Made by a program: the position numbers and the translations under genes. A DNA stretch of 64,000 nt, from the NCBI GenBank assembly GCA_037074615.1, contig CM073551.1, forward strand, positions 14,631,750-14,695,749, read 5' to 3'. Below, in pieces: positions 33,966 through 46,439 of this stretch. Every line of letters begins with the position of its first letter. Positions within the stretch are counted from its first letter, which is position 1. The notes beneath the pieces are model-generated. The model saw nothing but the letters and a program-made list of their open reading frames with translations, had not been told where the DNA came from and made no database searches. Origin of the DNA: Leucaena leucocephala (Eukaryota > Streptophyta > Magnoliopsida > Fabales > Fabaceae).

Positions 33966-35557
33966 ATATAAGTGTTGAGAATGATCCTTTATCGTTCACT
34001 CAGGCTATGAAGAGTGCGAACTCTAAGTTATGGCATGATGCTATGATTGATTTAATGAATTCCATGGAAAACAACCATATTTGGGAACTTGTAGAGTTGC
34101 CTAGTGGGTCTAAGGCCATTGACTATAAATGGGTTTATAAAACCAAGAGAGACTCACAAGGTAACATCGATATATACAAGGCTAGGTTGGTTGCTAAGGG
34201 CTTCACTCAAGTGGAAGGAATCGATTACAGTGAAACTTTTTCACCTGTATCTAAGAAAGATTTGTTCCGTATCATCATAATATTAGTTGCACATTTTGAT
34301 CTGGAGTTGCACCAAATGGATGTAAAGACTGCTTTCCTCAATGGTGAACTGGAGGAAGAAGTCTATATGAAATAGCCTGAGGGGTTTGTTGCAGAAGAGA
34401 AAGAACACTTGGTATGCAAGTTGAAGAAATCAATATATAGTCTGAAACAGGCTTCACGGCAGTAGTACTTGAAGTTCCATGAAGTGATCACATCATTTGG
34501 TTTTGTTGAGAACATTATGGATGACTGAATATACCACAAGGCTAGTGGGAGCAGGATCATATTCTTGATTTTATATGTGGATGACATTCTTCTTGCTACC
34601 AATGATCTGGGTTTATTGCGTGAGGTGAAGCAGTTTTTGTTTAAGAGTTTTGACATGAAAGACATGGGTGAGGCATCTTATGTCATTGGCATAACGATCC
34701 ATAGAGATAGAACCCAATGTCTTGTAGGCTTGTCTCAAGAGGCTTACATTGTCAAGATTCTTGAACGATTTACAATGCAGAACTGTTCATCTAACGTAGC
34801 TCCTATTGAAAAGGGAGATAAATTCAGTCTAAAACAATATCCTGAAACTGAGCTTAAAAGGAAACAGATGGAAAGGGTCCCATATGCCTCAGCAGTAGGA
34901 AGCTTGATGTATGCACAGGTTTGTACAAGATCTAACATCGCTTTTGCTGTGGGTATGTTGGGAAGATACCAAAGTAATCCTGGGGAAGCACATTGGATGA
35001 CTGCAAAGAAGGTGTTTAGGTACCTACAAGGCACTAAACACTATATGCTCATATATAGGAGAACAAACAATCTGGACATAATTGGATACTCAGATTCAGA
35101 TCTTGGAGGATGCGTAGACACGAATAAGTCTACATCTAGATACATCTTCCTATTGACAGAAGGAGCTATATCGTGGAGAAGCGTTAAGCAAACTCAAACA
35201 GCTCCTTCTACTGGAGATGCTGAGTACATTGCGTGTTTTGAAGCAAGTTCACAAGCTATTTGGATAAGGAATTTTATTGCTGGGCTCAAGATTGTGGATT
35301 CAGTCTCTAAGCCAATCAGAATGTACTGTGATAACGCAGCTGCAATGGCCATATCGAACAACAAAAGGAATAAAAGTTGAAGCAAGTTTGCCGAGCTTAA
35401 ATTCCTTTTCTTGAGAGAAAGAGTTCAGGATAGCCAAGTTTCTGTTGAACGCATCAGTACATTGGATATGTTAGCTGATCCTTTGACGAAAGGATTGAAC
35501 CCGAACGTCTTTGTGACACATGTACCTCATATGGGACTTCATCCAACTTTTGATTAG
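33966..35557 (+). pseudogene. Copia reverse transcriptase and RNase H
   Basis: This continues the copia pol after the nested element. The RT blocks are WELVELP, KWVYKTKRD, YKARLVAKGFTQ, DYSETFSPV, QMDVKTAFLNGEL and LYVDDILL, the last holding the catalytic YVDD (near 34575). RNase H follows with GYSDSDLGGC, STSRYIF, WRSVKQ, STGDAEY and YCDNAAA, then LADPLTKG near the end. Stops at about 34373, 34463, 34526 and 35378 interrupt the frame (the first two where the family usually has Gln or Trp). The catalytic residues survive but the protein cannot be made in one piece. Confident as a family call. Confidence 0.92.
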
Positions 35558-35780
35558 TGGAGGTATGAACAATGAAATTAGATTTTATGGTTTATCATTT
35601 CAAATTTGTGATTATATACATTTGTGCTATTGAAATTAATAAACATTGAGATAGAAATCGAATGAACATTGAGTTCATGTATATTATGATACCCATTAAG
35701 TGATGGTGCTACCTATAATACATGGTTCTTGTAGCATGACATTAGTGTACCTAAACAAAGCAATGACATTGAGTATACGG

Positions 35781-35794
35781 ACCAAGTGGGAGAA
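35781..35794 (+). other. Copia polypurine tract
   Basis: ACCAAGTGGGAGAA immediately precedes the TGTGAGATATT start of the 3' LTR, the standard copia arrangement. Confidence 0.85.
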
Positions 35795-36269
35795 TGTGAG
35801 ATATTTATTATATTATATAAACTATTTAGATATTAAATAGGATAATTAATAAATATTTTTTAGTGTGGCCCGTAGTCATTTGGGCCCAGTCCAAGGTGAG
35901 TTAGTGACTCAGTTTGTTTAAGATTAATTTCTTATGGTGGAAATCAACAATCAACAATTCAATTTATCGTACGACTGTTTTCTGAGTCCAGAGCGAGACC
36001 TAATTTCTCATCTCCCTCTCAAAGGTTCCCCACTGGTGACAGCAGTTCACAAGTTGCCATCACTGTGCCTAATCATCAGTTGGAAGAGCCTGTCGATTAT
36101 CTGGCATTCCTTCTTGATTCACAGGTGTCTCAGGTTCATTCTAGTTCTTCTCATATTCAGATCAATAGAGCTAATGGCAAAAGGTAATTTTGAGTTTCCG
36201 CTGCATCTTATATTTGTGTATATGATAATCTGGAGTGATTATTTGGCATTTTAGATGTTTATTTTCTAA
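35795..36269 (+). mobile_element. Copia 3' LTR
   Basis: Direct repeat of 13868-14343. The central 200 bases are nearly identical, and mismatches cluster in the first 150 and last 100 bases. The right end is blurred by the As that begin the flanking 82-bp repeat. Confidence 0.88.
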
Positions 36270-36349
36270 AATAAGTAACCATGATAGAAAAGACTTTTAA
36301 AAATACTTTCATGGTTATAAAGAATCCAAACTATCAAGAAAGATTAACT
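36268..36349. repeat. 82-bp direct repeat, right copy
   Basis: Partner of 13786-13867 with a single T/C difference. The sequence after it (ATGATAGAAAAAT) continues the motif-rich repeat present before the left copy. Confidence 0.85.
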
Positions 36350-39276
36350 ATGATAGAAAAATACTTTATTTGAGACAAAACATAGTATCATATTTAGAAA
36401 ATATTTCATCTAGTTCACAAGAGTTATCTATGATAGAAAAGAAGTTTCCACAATGAAAGAGTCTATCATTGATATAAAAGAGCTTTACTAAATTATCAGT
36501 ACTTATCCATGATTGAAAAAAAAATGGGCCTTTGAGCTTACAAGCCAGGGAAAACAACACAAGCCCAATCACAATAGAAATTCTAAAAAATACTCATCAA
36601 ATTATCCATGGTTCAAATATGGATCCACATAAAGTTATATGCAATAACATAGGGCCTCACGCCCACTACTAGTATACATCCCAAAATAATTAATTTATAA
36701 GCATCAAAAGTAATCAGAGTATGTCAACATGAGCCCTGGATGTGGCAATATACAAAATATTCAACACATAACGAAAGAGGAGGCATTATAAAGATCAACA
36801 ACTTTCTATGGCTTCAGAGTCTTCCCGTTTGAACAGACACAAGAATTAACACATGAAAATGTTAATAACCATAGGGTGAGACAAACGTCTCAATAACCAA
36901 TAGTCATACTCATCATGCATACTAACATATGCTCGTAAGGTTTTATGTGAAATAGTTAACAAAATACAATATACATGGTTATCAAAGTAATCATAATATG
37001 ATCAATAGGGTATACAAACCCCAATTTTTTTTTCAAACTAACCAAACCGCCTTATCTCCGCACCGAACCCATGGGCTAGTGCACCATCCATATGACTGGC
37101 CATTCAAGAAGCTCATCGATTAAGTGATGTGGACCAGCCAAAATCTACAGATCATAAGGCCAGGCCATGGGTTCATCCCCCTCGATAAATAGGTGGGGGT
37201 GTCGCAGCCCCTTGGTAAACTGGCAGCGCAAGTCCTTCAATAAACAATTAGGATGGTCATTCAATAAATAAGTGGAACAAAAGCCAACTATCGAGCTCCA
37301 ATAGAGGCTATATTACATAATAGAAAGAGAACTCCATCATTAACGCAAACCATCAAAACTAATCAAAATATACATAATTTTTAAGATAATAGTATCAATC
37401 AAAATCTCAATATCTCAATATCTCAATATTCAGTAATGTCATCTCAAGGAATTTTTCTCACAATAATAACTTTCAATCTTACAAGAATATATCTTTTCAA
37501 AACTCATATCATACCTTTCAAGCTCAACTTTTATGTCCCATAAGACAATTTTCAACAAAAATCAACAAATAATATCTCATCATATCCATAACAATAATAA
37601 CCAATTCATATATAAAATCACTCACAAACATCACATTAGTATACTCAATGAATAGAAAGTAGTTACCTCTCGCCAAAACTAACAAAAGTACCATAAATGA
37701 GAAACCTCGTTCTTAGACTATAATTCACTAATCAATCTACATAATTAATATAATAACATATTAATATACAAGCCATTAGAGTAATTATTTACCAATATAT
37801 ATAGTTAAAATTTATAACTTTCCTTTAGAAAAATTTCTCACACCTCCTATAATCCATAATTAATGATTTCCATACTATTTTCTATTTTTCCAAGACCCAA
37901 ATCACTTAATTGAATCCTTAATAAACTATCAATTGTTTACTTTAATAAAAATCCCTAAAATTATCAAATATAAATTCTATTCACAATTCCAACCTCTTGT
38001 TTCAAACTTAAAATTTCAAAACTAAACCATTTAAAATTCAATAACACCTCAAATAAACCCAAATCAATAATTTAATTTAAATTTTATCATCAATCAAATT
38101 GCTAAACAAATAATCAACATAATTATATAGACTTAAGTTTCCAATTATACTTCTAACTTTCAAATCTCACTTCTAATGTCCAATATTAAATCCCATTATT
38201 TCTAAGTTTCAATATCTTATTTGAAATAATATGTTATCCTACAATTATTCAATTTGATTAAAATCTATAATTTTTTAATTTAGGGTTCTAACAAAAATAT
38301 CTATTTTTAATTTATAAGCTCTATCAACAATTTAAACCGATTAAATATTAATCCTACCTTCAATAAATATAACTCAATCATTAAACTTAAATTTAATCAG
38401 TAAAATTATCATATTCAATCATATCCCTCCTCTAAGATTCAAATTCTAACCCTAAATCTCTTAAATAGTATAATAAAAAAATTATAAACTAATTAAATGT
38501 ATGTATTCATTTACTTTTATAACCCTATAGTATTTATTTGTTAAAAATTTATACTTGTTTTTCTGTCTAATTTATTTTATTCCTAATAAAAATTATAATT
38601 TTAAAGAGCTCTCATTGAATAAAAAAATATTTGAGAAATGAGTATTGTAATTTGGAGATTTTAGGAGCAAGAAATAAAACTCAAAGATATCTGAAACCTC
38701 CATTTGAAGTTGCTGGTTGTGGAAGGAAGAAGAAGACGTCGCCCGCAGGAGAGAGAAACACCGCGCCCCACCCCCCGGGGGGGTGGATGCATGCATAATA
38801 AAAAGGGTGTCGGCCCCACCCTAATTGTATTCTTGTTTTTCCTGCTCTTCCCTTTTGATTTGTTTTTCTTTTATTATCCCTTGTGTTTTATTTTTATTTA
38901 TAATATATAAAATACTAATTATTCATCTATTTGTTACTTTCTCTAAATTTGTCACTATTCTCCGAAGGTCTAAATAAATAATTAAACTTAATTTGCATAT
39001 TTTCTCAAATAAAATTTTTATAATAAATAATAATCTCTGAAGTAGGAAAATAGTTTAAATACTTTTATTTAATCCTACCAAGCCTTATTAAATCTTCTCT
39101 TTCCCCATTTTTTTAAATAAATATTACCTTAAATCTTTAATTATATTTCATTATTTTCTTAATTTCATGCTTCTATATTTCAAATAATGTATTTAAAGTA
39201 CCCTAAACCTTAAATTACTTAAAAATCACATGCTAATGTTACTTAAATACTACGAATAAAAATGAGCATGTTACAC
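36350..39276 (-). repeat. Long non-coding, LTR-like repeat
   Basis: Nearly 3 kb without a credible gene. Its right end reads ...GAGCATGTTACA, that is TGTAACATGCTC on the minus strand, matching the TGTAACA start of large gypsy LTRs. Immediately beyond it a LINE fragment begins, as if the repeat had inserted there. AT-rich sequence fills 37300-38580. A GC-rich pocket with a C/G run lies at 38730-38820. I could not find the opposite TG end or a target duplication, partly because the copia element is inserted in the same repeat. Solo LTR is the favoured but unproven reading. Confidence 0.4.
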
Positions 39277-40942
39277 TTCTACTCGCGGTGATTCTGCTGT
39301 TTTTCGCTTACCTAGACAAGGACCGATGATTACCCTCACCAAGACATACGGATTCTCGTCGAGACCTACTTCAGCACTGTGCCTTTGCTTTCAGTTTAGA
39401 TAGTCGAAAATAGTCAATTTCTTCTCTACTAGATGTTTTGGATTCTGCATGGCAACTCCAGGGGAGGTATTGGTACGTGGGAGAGGAAAAAATCAGTTTC
39501 TTCTTAGATTTGATAATGAACAAGACCAGCAACATATCATCCACAAGGGGCCCTGGTCTGTGCAAAATTCTGTGCTTATGGTTACTCCTTTTCAGAACAA
39601 TGTTGTTCTAGAACAAGATCCTATCCCTTAACTATAGGTATGGGTTCAAGTATGGGGCTTACCTCTCGACTATCACTCATTATTTACGGCCAAGCTGATG
39701 GGTGACGTGATTGGTGATTTTTATGAGTTTGAAGAGGAGGAGGAAGAACTTGAAAATATCAGATTTTTACATGTTCGTACTACTATTGATCCTGCACTTC
39801 CTTTACTCATCGGATGTGACGTTAAATTTGAAGAGTCTAGCGAATTTGATGAACCTACGTGGATCCAGTTCCGATACGAACTGTTATTTCGCATTTGTTG
39901 TGCATGTGGAGCAAGAATGTGACTGGGATGCTCTACTCATTCAGTTTGCCATGGCTGTTGATAGTGCTCGAGTTATTGCCAGACTTGGATCTGATTTAGT
40001 TAAAGATTTCAATTTTCCTATGGTTTCTAGAGATAATATTACTTCCTATAACAAATCTGGTAGCAGGAAAACTACATCAATCTCTTTGGTTCCTTCTCAT
40101 TGTGGTGGTTATTACACTGTTGGGGTTACTCAGAATCTAAATAATTTTTCTTCTTCATACCATGCACAATCTTTATCTCATGAAAACACAAGCCCAAGTA
40201 CTCATTGGTCTGATTTTATGATTATTGAAGGTCTTTCCAAATATGGAATTTGAGCAGGATTTTGCTTGGGTTAATGGTGTCTTCTTAGCTTTATCTTACT
40301 TTGGTTTTAATCACCCAGCTGTTGTTTTGGACGAGACTCTCTCCCTTTGAGACTATATGGGCTCAAGTGATTTCAGGCTTCCTGGATCCACTTATCTGTA
40401 TTGTCGCCTTAAATCATTTACAATTTCAAGTCTCAAACTTTTCTTCGTATCTCGCCGCTCTCGGAAGAGTCATCAAGGGGTAATGATGAAAATAATATCA
40501 GCAATGACAACAATGATACTACTCAGGAGCAACGTCATGAGGCTACTTCTTTGGGCTTTTGTGGAGTTTATGCCAAAAGAAACTCCGCATTTCAGCACGA
40601 AGGTTTTGTCGTGGAACCACGACAGTTCCATGACTAAAGAATCTTCTTTTGTAAATATTGTCCTAGTTCTTTTTTATTTTTAAGTGAAACCTTAGTTATT
40701 CATCCTAAGCTTTTGAAGTTGTCTTCTTTTTCTTTTGATCATGTATTCTATGTAGACCCTGTAGATTTCTTAGTTCATTGTAAATTACTTGACTTCTCCC
40801 CAATTGGTTTTTCTTATCTTGTACTCCTTTTGCTGATAATGAAATGTATATTACTTTTGTGTATGGTTTTTCTTTTGCTTCTAACCGTCATATCCTTTGG
40901 AATAGGCTTCGGAGTTAATAAACCTTGGCTTATTATTATTGG
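39277..40942 (+). pseudogene. LINE ORF1 (DUF4283, zinc knuckle) and start of endonuclease
   Basis: From 39449 the frame reads FLLRFDNEQDQQHIIHKGPW, the DUF4283 signature of plant L1-type LINE ORF1 proteins. Near 39875 YELLFRICCACG is a CCHC knuckle start. ORF1 then decays through frameshifts. From about 40680 the apurinic-type endonuclease of ORF2 starts (ETLVIHPKLLKL, then VYGFSFASNRHILWNRLRS). It stops at 40942 where a CACTA element is inserted, and resumes at 47801. Many stops; inactive. Confidence 0.75.
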
Positions 40943-41501
40943 CACTACAAAAATATTGATTTTCAGCGGCGACTTTTGTTGCTGCTGAAAGGGCAAAAGT
41001 TGCCGCTGAAAATATTTAGCGGCGACATCTTGTCGCCGCCTATAAGACTGTCGCCTATTCGCATTAGCGGCGACAATATGTTGTCGCAGCTAAAATTCCA
41101 GAAGCAGCGGCGACACAATGTCGCCGCTGAAAGTCCAAAATCAGCGGCGACAATACGTCGCAGCTGAAATTCCACAATCAGCGGCGACATTAAGTCACCG
41201 CTGAAAAAATATTATTTAATAACTAATTTTTAAATTTTTTTATTAATTTATTTAATTTTTTGTATTATTTATTTTTTAATTTATTTTTTAATATTATTTA
41301 TTTAATTTTTTATATTATTTATTTCTTAATTAAAATTTTTAATTTATTTCTTAATATTATTTATTTAATTTTTTAATATTTAATTTTTGTGACAAAAAAT
41401 ATAATTTAATAATAAATTATAAATAACTAAATAAATCAGAATCTAATAACATTGATAAATATACAATATCAAATTAGTTCAATTACTTAATATACATAAA
41501 T

Positions 41502-43212
41502 TTATATAGAAGGACCAATACTATGATTAGAATAAGTAGGCTCATGTTGTTGCCCCTTCTGCATCAAGGCAGCGAATTGAGCTTGTATCCTTTGCTCCAT
41601 TTGTTCCATTAGTCTTTGCTCGAATTGCACACACTCTTGTTGCATCTTTTCACGCTCTTCTTCCATCTTTGTACGCTCAGCCTCCATTTTTTCTCTTTCC
41701 TCTTCAAATTTTTTATCAAACTCTTCCTGTAATTGGGCACGCACACTCTCAACAACTGAAGTATCTGTAGATTGAGGGCGATTTCTATTCCTTGAAGGCT
41801 CCGCTCCATACCCTTTCCCTCTTACATACCCTGACCTCTCACCAAGAACTGTCGCCAATATTTCTTCTGACGTCATTCGAGCATCACTCTCTAAATCTTG
41901 GTCTTGTTATTGAGAAAGCTCGTGCATACGACTCTATAATAAAAACATATAAAACTATTAAATTAAAAATAAAAGTACATCAAAATAAAGTATTAAACAA
42001 CAATACGTACATAAAGCTGTTCAGAGTGTGCGTCAGCCCATGCTACCTGTCCATCTAATGTCTTCCTAGTATGCGTTATCTCCCACAGCTGGTCAGGAGG
42101 GATAGGTTGTCCAGTAATATGATCTCTCTACAAAATAATAACATACAAGAAAATGCAAAGAATAGATTTTATAATAAAAAAAAAGGATTGAAAATTTAAA
42201 TTATAATAGTGATATATTGAACTTATTGTAGCATACTCAATCTCTACAAATGATCGAGGACCACAAGTATGTTTAGTCATTTGTTTTTCTCGATTTATCG
42301 TGTTTCTTGCACTTTTATTCTACAACAAAATGTAGTAAGTAATAAGAATTTAATAATTGAAACAAAAAATATAATTTATTTAGAAGGATAGTCAGATACC
42401 TTAAACATGTCAGACTTAAAGTATATTAATAACCACTCTCAATCTTGAAAACTAATAGTTTGAGGAGGATCAGCCAACCTATCCTCATCAGTCTCATATT
42501 TCTTGTAGTGAGAATGCAGATTGTTCTTCCAATTTCTGAATGCATTTTGTAAAATAATTGATATAGCAATATGAAACTTTTCTTCAGTAATTGCATCAGC
42601 AGGTTCAAATTTATCCTGAAACAAATAATCACAAACACTTTATATAATGAAATAAATAAAGTAAAATAAGTATAAAAAGTTGACATAAATAATACCTTTA
42701 TTTTTAAAATCATATCATGACCATATTTTTCAAAAACATTCTTCCAGCTACCTCCACCATCCCTAAAAGAGACTGTGGTTCTAAGAGTTAGACCACAATA
42801 ATTAGAAAAGTCTCTTGCTTCTACACCGATTGCTCTTGACATGGAATCTGAAAATTTGACTCGAATCTTTGCTCCTTGTGCAGTCCTCAAATTAACGTTA
42901 ATAGACTTATAAACTCCCCTGCCCTTGTTGATTGCAGTAGAAGAGCCTATCATTAAAATTTAATTACAATTAAATGTTACATGCGATGTAAATCAATTAT
43001 TATAAATTTGAAACAAACTTACCTGCACTACTATTTTGAGTATGGGGAGTAGCAGGAGAGTTGATAGGCATTTCCTCAAGTTGCTGTTGCAGTGATAGCG
43101 GTGAAATAACAGGTCTTGATTGAGGTGTAGAGCATGTACCTCGGCTATTTGTGTTGTCATTAGATGTAACAGAAATACCTTTCCCTCCTCGACCTCTCTT
43201 TAATACTGACAT
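41502..43212 (-). pseudogene. CACTA second gene (plant transposase_24 / Ptta-En-Spm type)
   Basis: On the minus strand, pieces in order are a Ser/Gln/Pro-rich start (43212-43000), GRGVYKSINVNL and VKFSDSMSRAIGVEARDFSNYCG (42953-42700, the core of the Transposase_24 family), EEKFHIAISIILQNAFRNWKNN (near 42560), then TCGPRSFVEIEYA and a C-terminal coiled coil rich in EEREKM repeats (41876-41502). The pieces are separated by AT-rich intron-like gaps with plausible splice signals. The family is thought to help the main transposase bind subterminal repeats. The overall frame may be nearly complete, but splicing was not modelled. Confidence 0.7.
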
Positions 43213-43308
43213 ATCCTACAAAAATATACATTTCATTTAAGAAATAGCAATCAATCAAACAAGAATCAATGTAGATATTAATAAAATGTACCATATCAAT
43301 GAATTTCA

Positions 43309-44853
43309 TTCAATTGAATCTTCCATCGCACTATCACTTAAACTAATGTCTTCTGATTCATCTGTTTCCAATGTAGATATTAATAAAATGTACCATATCA
43401 ATGGAACTGGTGGATCCATATGCTCTTCCTTACCATCAAATGATACCTTATTTTTACGCCATGGGTGATTTTGTGGAAGAAAGCGCCTATGGCCCATGTA
43501 AGATAACTTGCTCCTTATCGAAGTATAATGCGTGTCCTTGTGGCAACATGGACATGCAAGTTTACCTTTAGTTGACCACCCTGAAAGGTTTCTATATGCG
43601 GGAAAATCATTTATAGTCCACAAGATTGCTGCATGCGTGATAAAATTTGATTCAGAATACGCATCATACGTCTGTACCCCTACTTCCCACAATTGTTTCA
43701 GCTCCTCAATCATTGGTTGGAGGTAAACATCTATTTTATCACCTGGACACTTTGGACCAGGAATAAGAAGTGTCATCATGAAGTACGGGCTTTTCATACA
43801 AAGCCATGGTGGCAAGTTATACGGTAGCAAGACAACAGGCCATATACTATGATTAGCACTCATATTCCCAAAAGGTTGAAATCCATCACTTGTTAAACCC
43901 AATTGAACACTTCTTGGATCAACAGAGAAGTTAGGGTATTGATGGTCAAAGTGTTTTCAAGCTAAAGAATCAACTGGATGTCTCAGTACATCATCATTTG
44001 TGTGTTTCTCCTTATGCCACCTCATTTCTTTAGCTGTATCTCTTGACATATAAAATCTTTGTAACCTAGGTGATATGGGAAAATGCCTCAAGACTTTATG
44101 TGGAACCTTCTTCCCTTTCTGTTTGTTTAACTTCCATCTAGGCATCTGACACTTAGGACATGATTCTGCATTTGTGTGCTCTCCCCAATACAATATGCAA
44201 TCATTCTCACAAGCATCAATTTTATGGTAATGTAAACCCAGATCGCGAATTATCTTCTTAGCTTTATAGAATGAGTCTGGCACTAAAGCCCCTTCTGGGA
44301 GAACTTCTTTTAACAAACCCAACAACACATCCATAGACTTATTACTCCAATGGTTAAGGAACTTCACTTGAAGCAACTTTACAATAAAAGAAAGTTTAGA
44401 CATCTTCACACAACCTGGATAAAGTGCAATTTCAGCATCTTTTAATAAGTCAAAGAACCTTTTAGCCTGAACATTAGGCTCTTCCCTCTCGTTGTCGCTA
44501 GTATTGGTATAATCCACACATGGAACTCCATATGCATCACAAACCATCCTGACAAAGTTGTCATTATCAGTATCATTTTGAATGTCATGACTGGAAGTTC
44601 CACAATCCATCTTAAATGTTCTAATTTCCCCATGCAACTCCCACACGTCGTAACTATTCCAGAAACCCTTGCTCAATAAGTCTGTCCTAACATCTCTTCT
44701 CGCTTTAAATATAACATTCATGCATCTTTTACAAGGGCAACGTATTTGATTTACCACGCCAGGTTGACTAAATGCCCATTCTAGAAAAGCATCCACTCCT
44801 CTAATATATGATAGGTTGCCTCTATCTTTAATATGTAACCAACTTTTATCCAT
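43309..44853 (-). pseudogene. CACTA main transposase (TNP2 family), C-terminally truncated
   Basis: The minus-strand frame starting at 44853 begins MDKSWLHI, then CPCKRC and the DVWELHGE block, the transposase-associated domain (Transpos_assoc). Next come CLYWGE-type and CPKC zinc-binding residues. After one stop near 43958, where the family has Trp, comes GLTSDGFQPFGNMS, YNLPPWLCMK, LIPGPKCPGDKIDVYL and WTINDFPAYRNLSGW, the conserved core of Transposase_21/TNP2. The C-terminal half of TNP2 proteins (with DUF4218/DUF4216) is absent, so the protein is defective. Confidence 0.85.
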
Positions 44854-44899
44854 TTATATTCCCTAAAAAGTTAAACCAGGAGTCAATTTATAACATTAA

Positions 44900-45540
44900 A
44901 TGAGAATAATAACTTTTAATATTGACATACCATAAAGAAGCTATGAAAAGAGGGAGTGAGAAGTGTTGTACCATTAACATAAGTAATAAAAATAGAATAA
45001 AGGCATAAAAAGATCATATTTAGTTATATAGAGTAATTAAGTAGAAAGAAAATATTACAAATGCCTCAATCGCTAAGTAGCTTTTCATACCATGAACATA
45101 AGTAATAGTCGACAAATGCAAAGTAGGTGGTCTTACATAGTAGAGCTTTCATTCATCTCCCTCAACAAGTGGTATAGCTTATCATCATTATAAATAGGAA
45201 TGTTTTGTTCTTGTTTCTATTTACAAAGATAGAGAAGAATGTATATAATATGATAAAATGTATACATTAACTTCTTTTGATTTAACCACTCATACTGAAA
45301 TATATATATATATATAAATAAATAGTTAAGGGAAAGAAGCCTACACAATCAGTTAGAACTTAGAAATAATATTTTCCCCCAGCTGAAATGACATGTTTGG
45401 AGTCATTAGTACTCTGGACCCCAAAACAGATTGATACCAAGTCATTAAGACATGATCATACATAAGTAGTTGAGAACACATATATAAGAAGTTGAGAACT
45501 GTAAGTGGTTTAGATGTTTAATTAATTTCATATACTTACA
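44900..45540. other. CACTA interior, AT-rich, unassigned
   Basis: This lies upstream (transposase sense) of the TNP2 gene. There is no clear gene. One minus-strand stretch (about 45225 to 45135) is open for 27 codons after an AG-ending pyrimidine tract and could be an exon-like scrap. A TA dinucleotide run lies at about 45301-45315. Confidence 0.35.
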
Positions 45541-45541
45541 G

Positions 45542-45936
45542 TTTGTGAGGTTCACTGTGCTGCACAGAAGAAACTTTCTAGATCTGAAATGGATTGGTAT
45601 GGAATTCTTCAGATTGAACAACTGCCAGATGAAGCAACCATTAAAAAACAGTTCAGGAAGCTTGCGAAACATGATGTACAAGCAAGAAATCATTAGAATT
45701 ACTCACAACCCGCAAGTTGGAATTCCTATCAGCAGGCTGCTCAACAAACTTTCTGGACAACTTGTAGTTATTGTAAAACTAGGTATGAATACTACATAAC
45801 TGTTTTAAATGCAACCTTACGCTGTCACCAGTGTTCTAGACCCTTTGTAGCTCGTGAGATGGGATTTCAGCATGGGCCACCTGAATATAAGTGGACAACA
45901 GACCAGAAAGAATATTCAAATTTTGATCAAAATTGA
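45542..45936 (+). pseudogene. Captured fragment of a host DnaJ (DUF3444-type) gene
   Basis: On the strand opposite to the transposase, the frame reads EVHCAAQKKL, DWYGILQIEQLPDEATIKKQ, FRKLA, then after a stop at 45694-45696 TFWTTCSYC, YEYYITVLNATLRCHQC and RPFVARE. This is the start of a J-domain followed by the Cys-rich zinc-finger-like block of large plant DnaJ proteins of the DUF3444 group. The HPD tripeptide and the second half of the J-domain are missing: FRKLA runs straight into the linker, so the capture is internally deleted and cannot stimulate Hsp70. A plausible intron acceptor (TATACTTACAG) precedes it, so it derives from genomic rather than processed sequence. Confidence 0.85.
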
Positions 45937-46439
45937 ATTCCATAACACTACCATTTCATAGAGCCAGACCACATCAATTGAACGGCAAAACCAGGGGAAG
46001 AACGAAATTGGACAGAAACCATGATACAAGAGCTAAACTGACAAATGAAGACAGATGAATAAAGAAAATTTAGAAGGCAAGAACGAATTTCCAGGTTCTG
46101 GACAGAAGCTCCCCCTTCGGTCAAATTCTTTAGACATGTTAGACATCATATAGCAGTGACATTGGGAGATTAAAGCTTCATTCCACATTTTTAAGCTTCA
46201 TTAATTACTTAATCAGACATTTAATCTCAAAAACCAAAATTTCAACATTTACAAACCCTAAAACACATCGACACAGTAAATCTGCCAGCAACCCCAGCGT
46301 CCAACGATTTTGGTTCGGTTTGAAGTCAAAAAACTCAAAATTTAATCATTTTCACTGAATCAACCAAAAGCTACTCAAAATCTTGAGTTTAATCGGTGAC
46401 CCACCCCATAATCGAAAGAAAACAGAGGAGAAAATAGAC

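Larger units (their letters stand above)
13868..36269 (+). mobile_element. Ty1/copia retrotransposon, interrupted by two gypsy insertions and a MITE
   Basis: The element has two LTRs of about 475 bp in direct orientation, a tRNA-Met-like primer site, a polypurine tract, and coding remains in the copia order gag, protease, integrase, reverse transcriptase, RNase H. After subtracting the nested solo LTR (17053-20656), the nested complete element (22441-33965) and the MITE (16044-16568), the host element is about 6.8 kb. The LTRs differ at about 20 positions plus two one-base indels by eye (about 4%), so this insertion is clearly older than the nested ones. In-frame stops and frameshifts make it inactive. 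Confidence 0.9.

Noticed and set aside
38704..38910. 68-codon ORF starting with an Arg-rich stretch
   Set aside because: Lies in an LTR-like repeat over a C/G run and poly-T; no conserved motif.
39449..39631. Host gene with a DUF4283 domain
   Set aside because: The downstream knuckle and endonuclease blocks in order show it is LINE ORF1.
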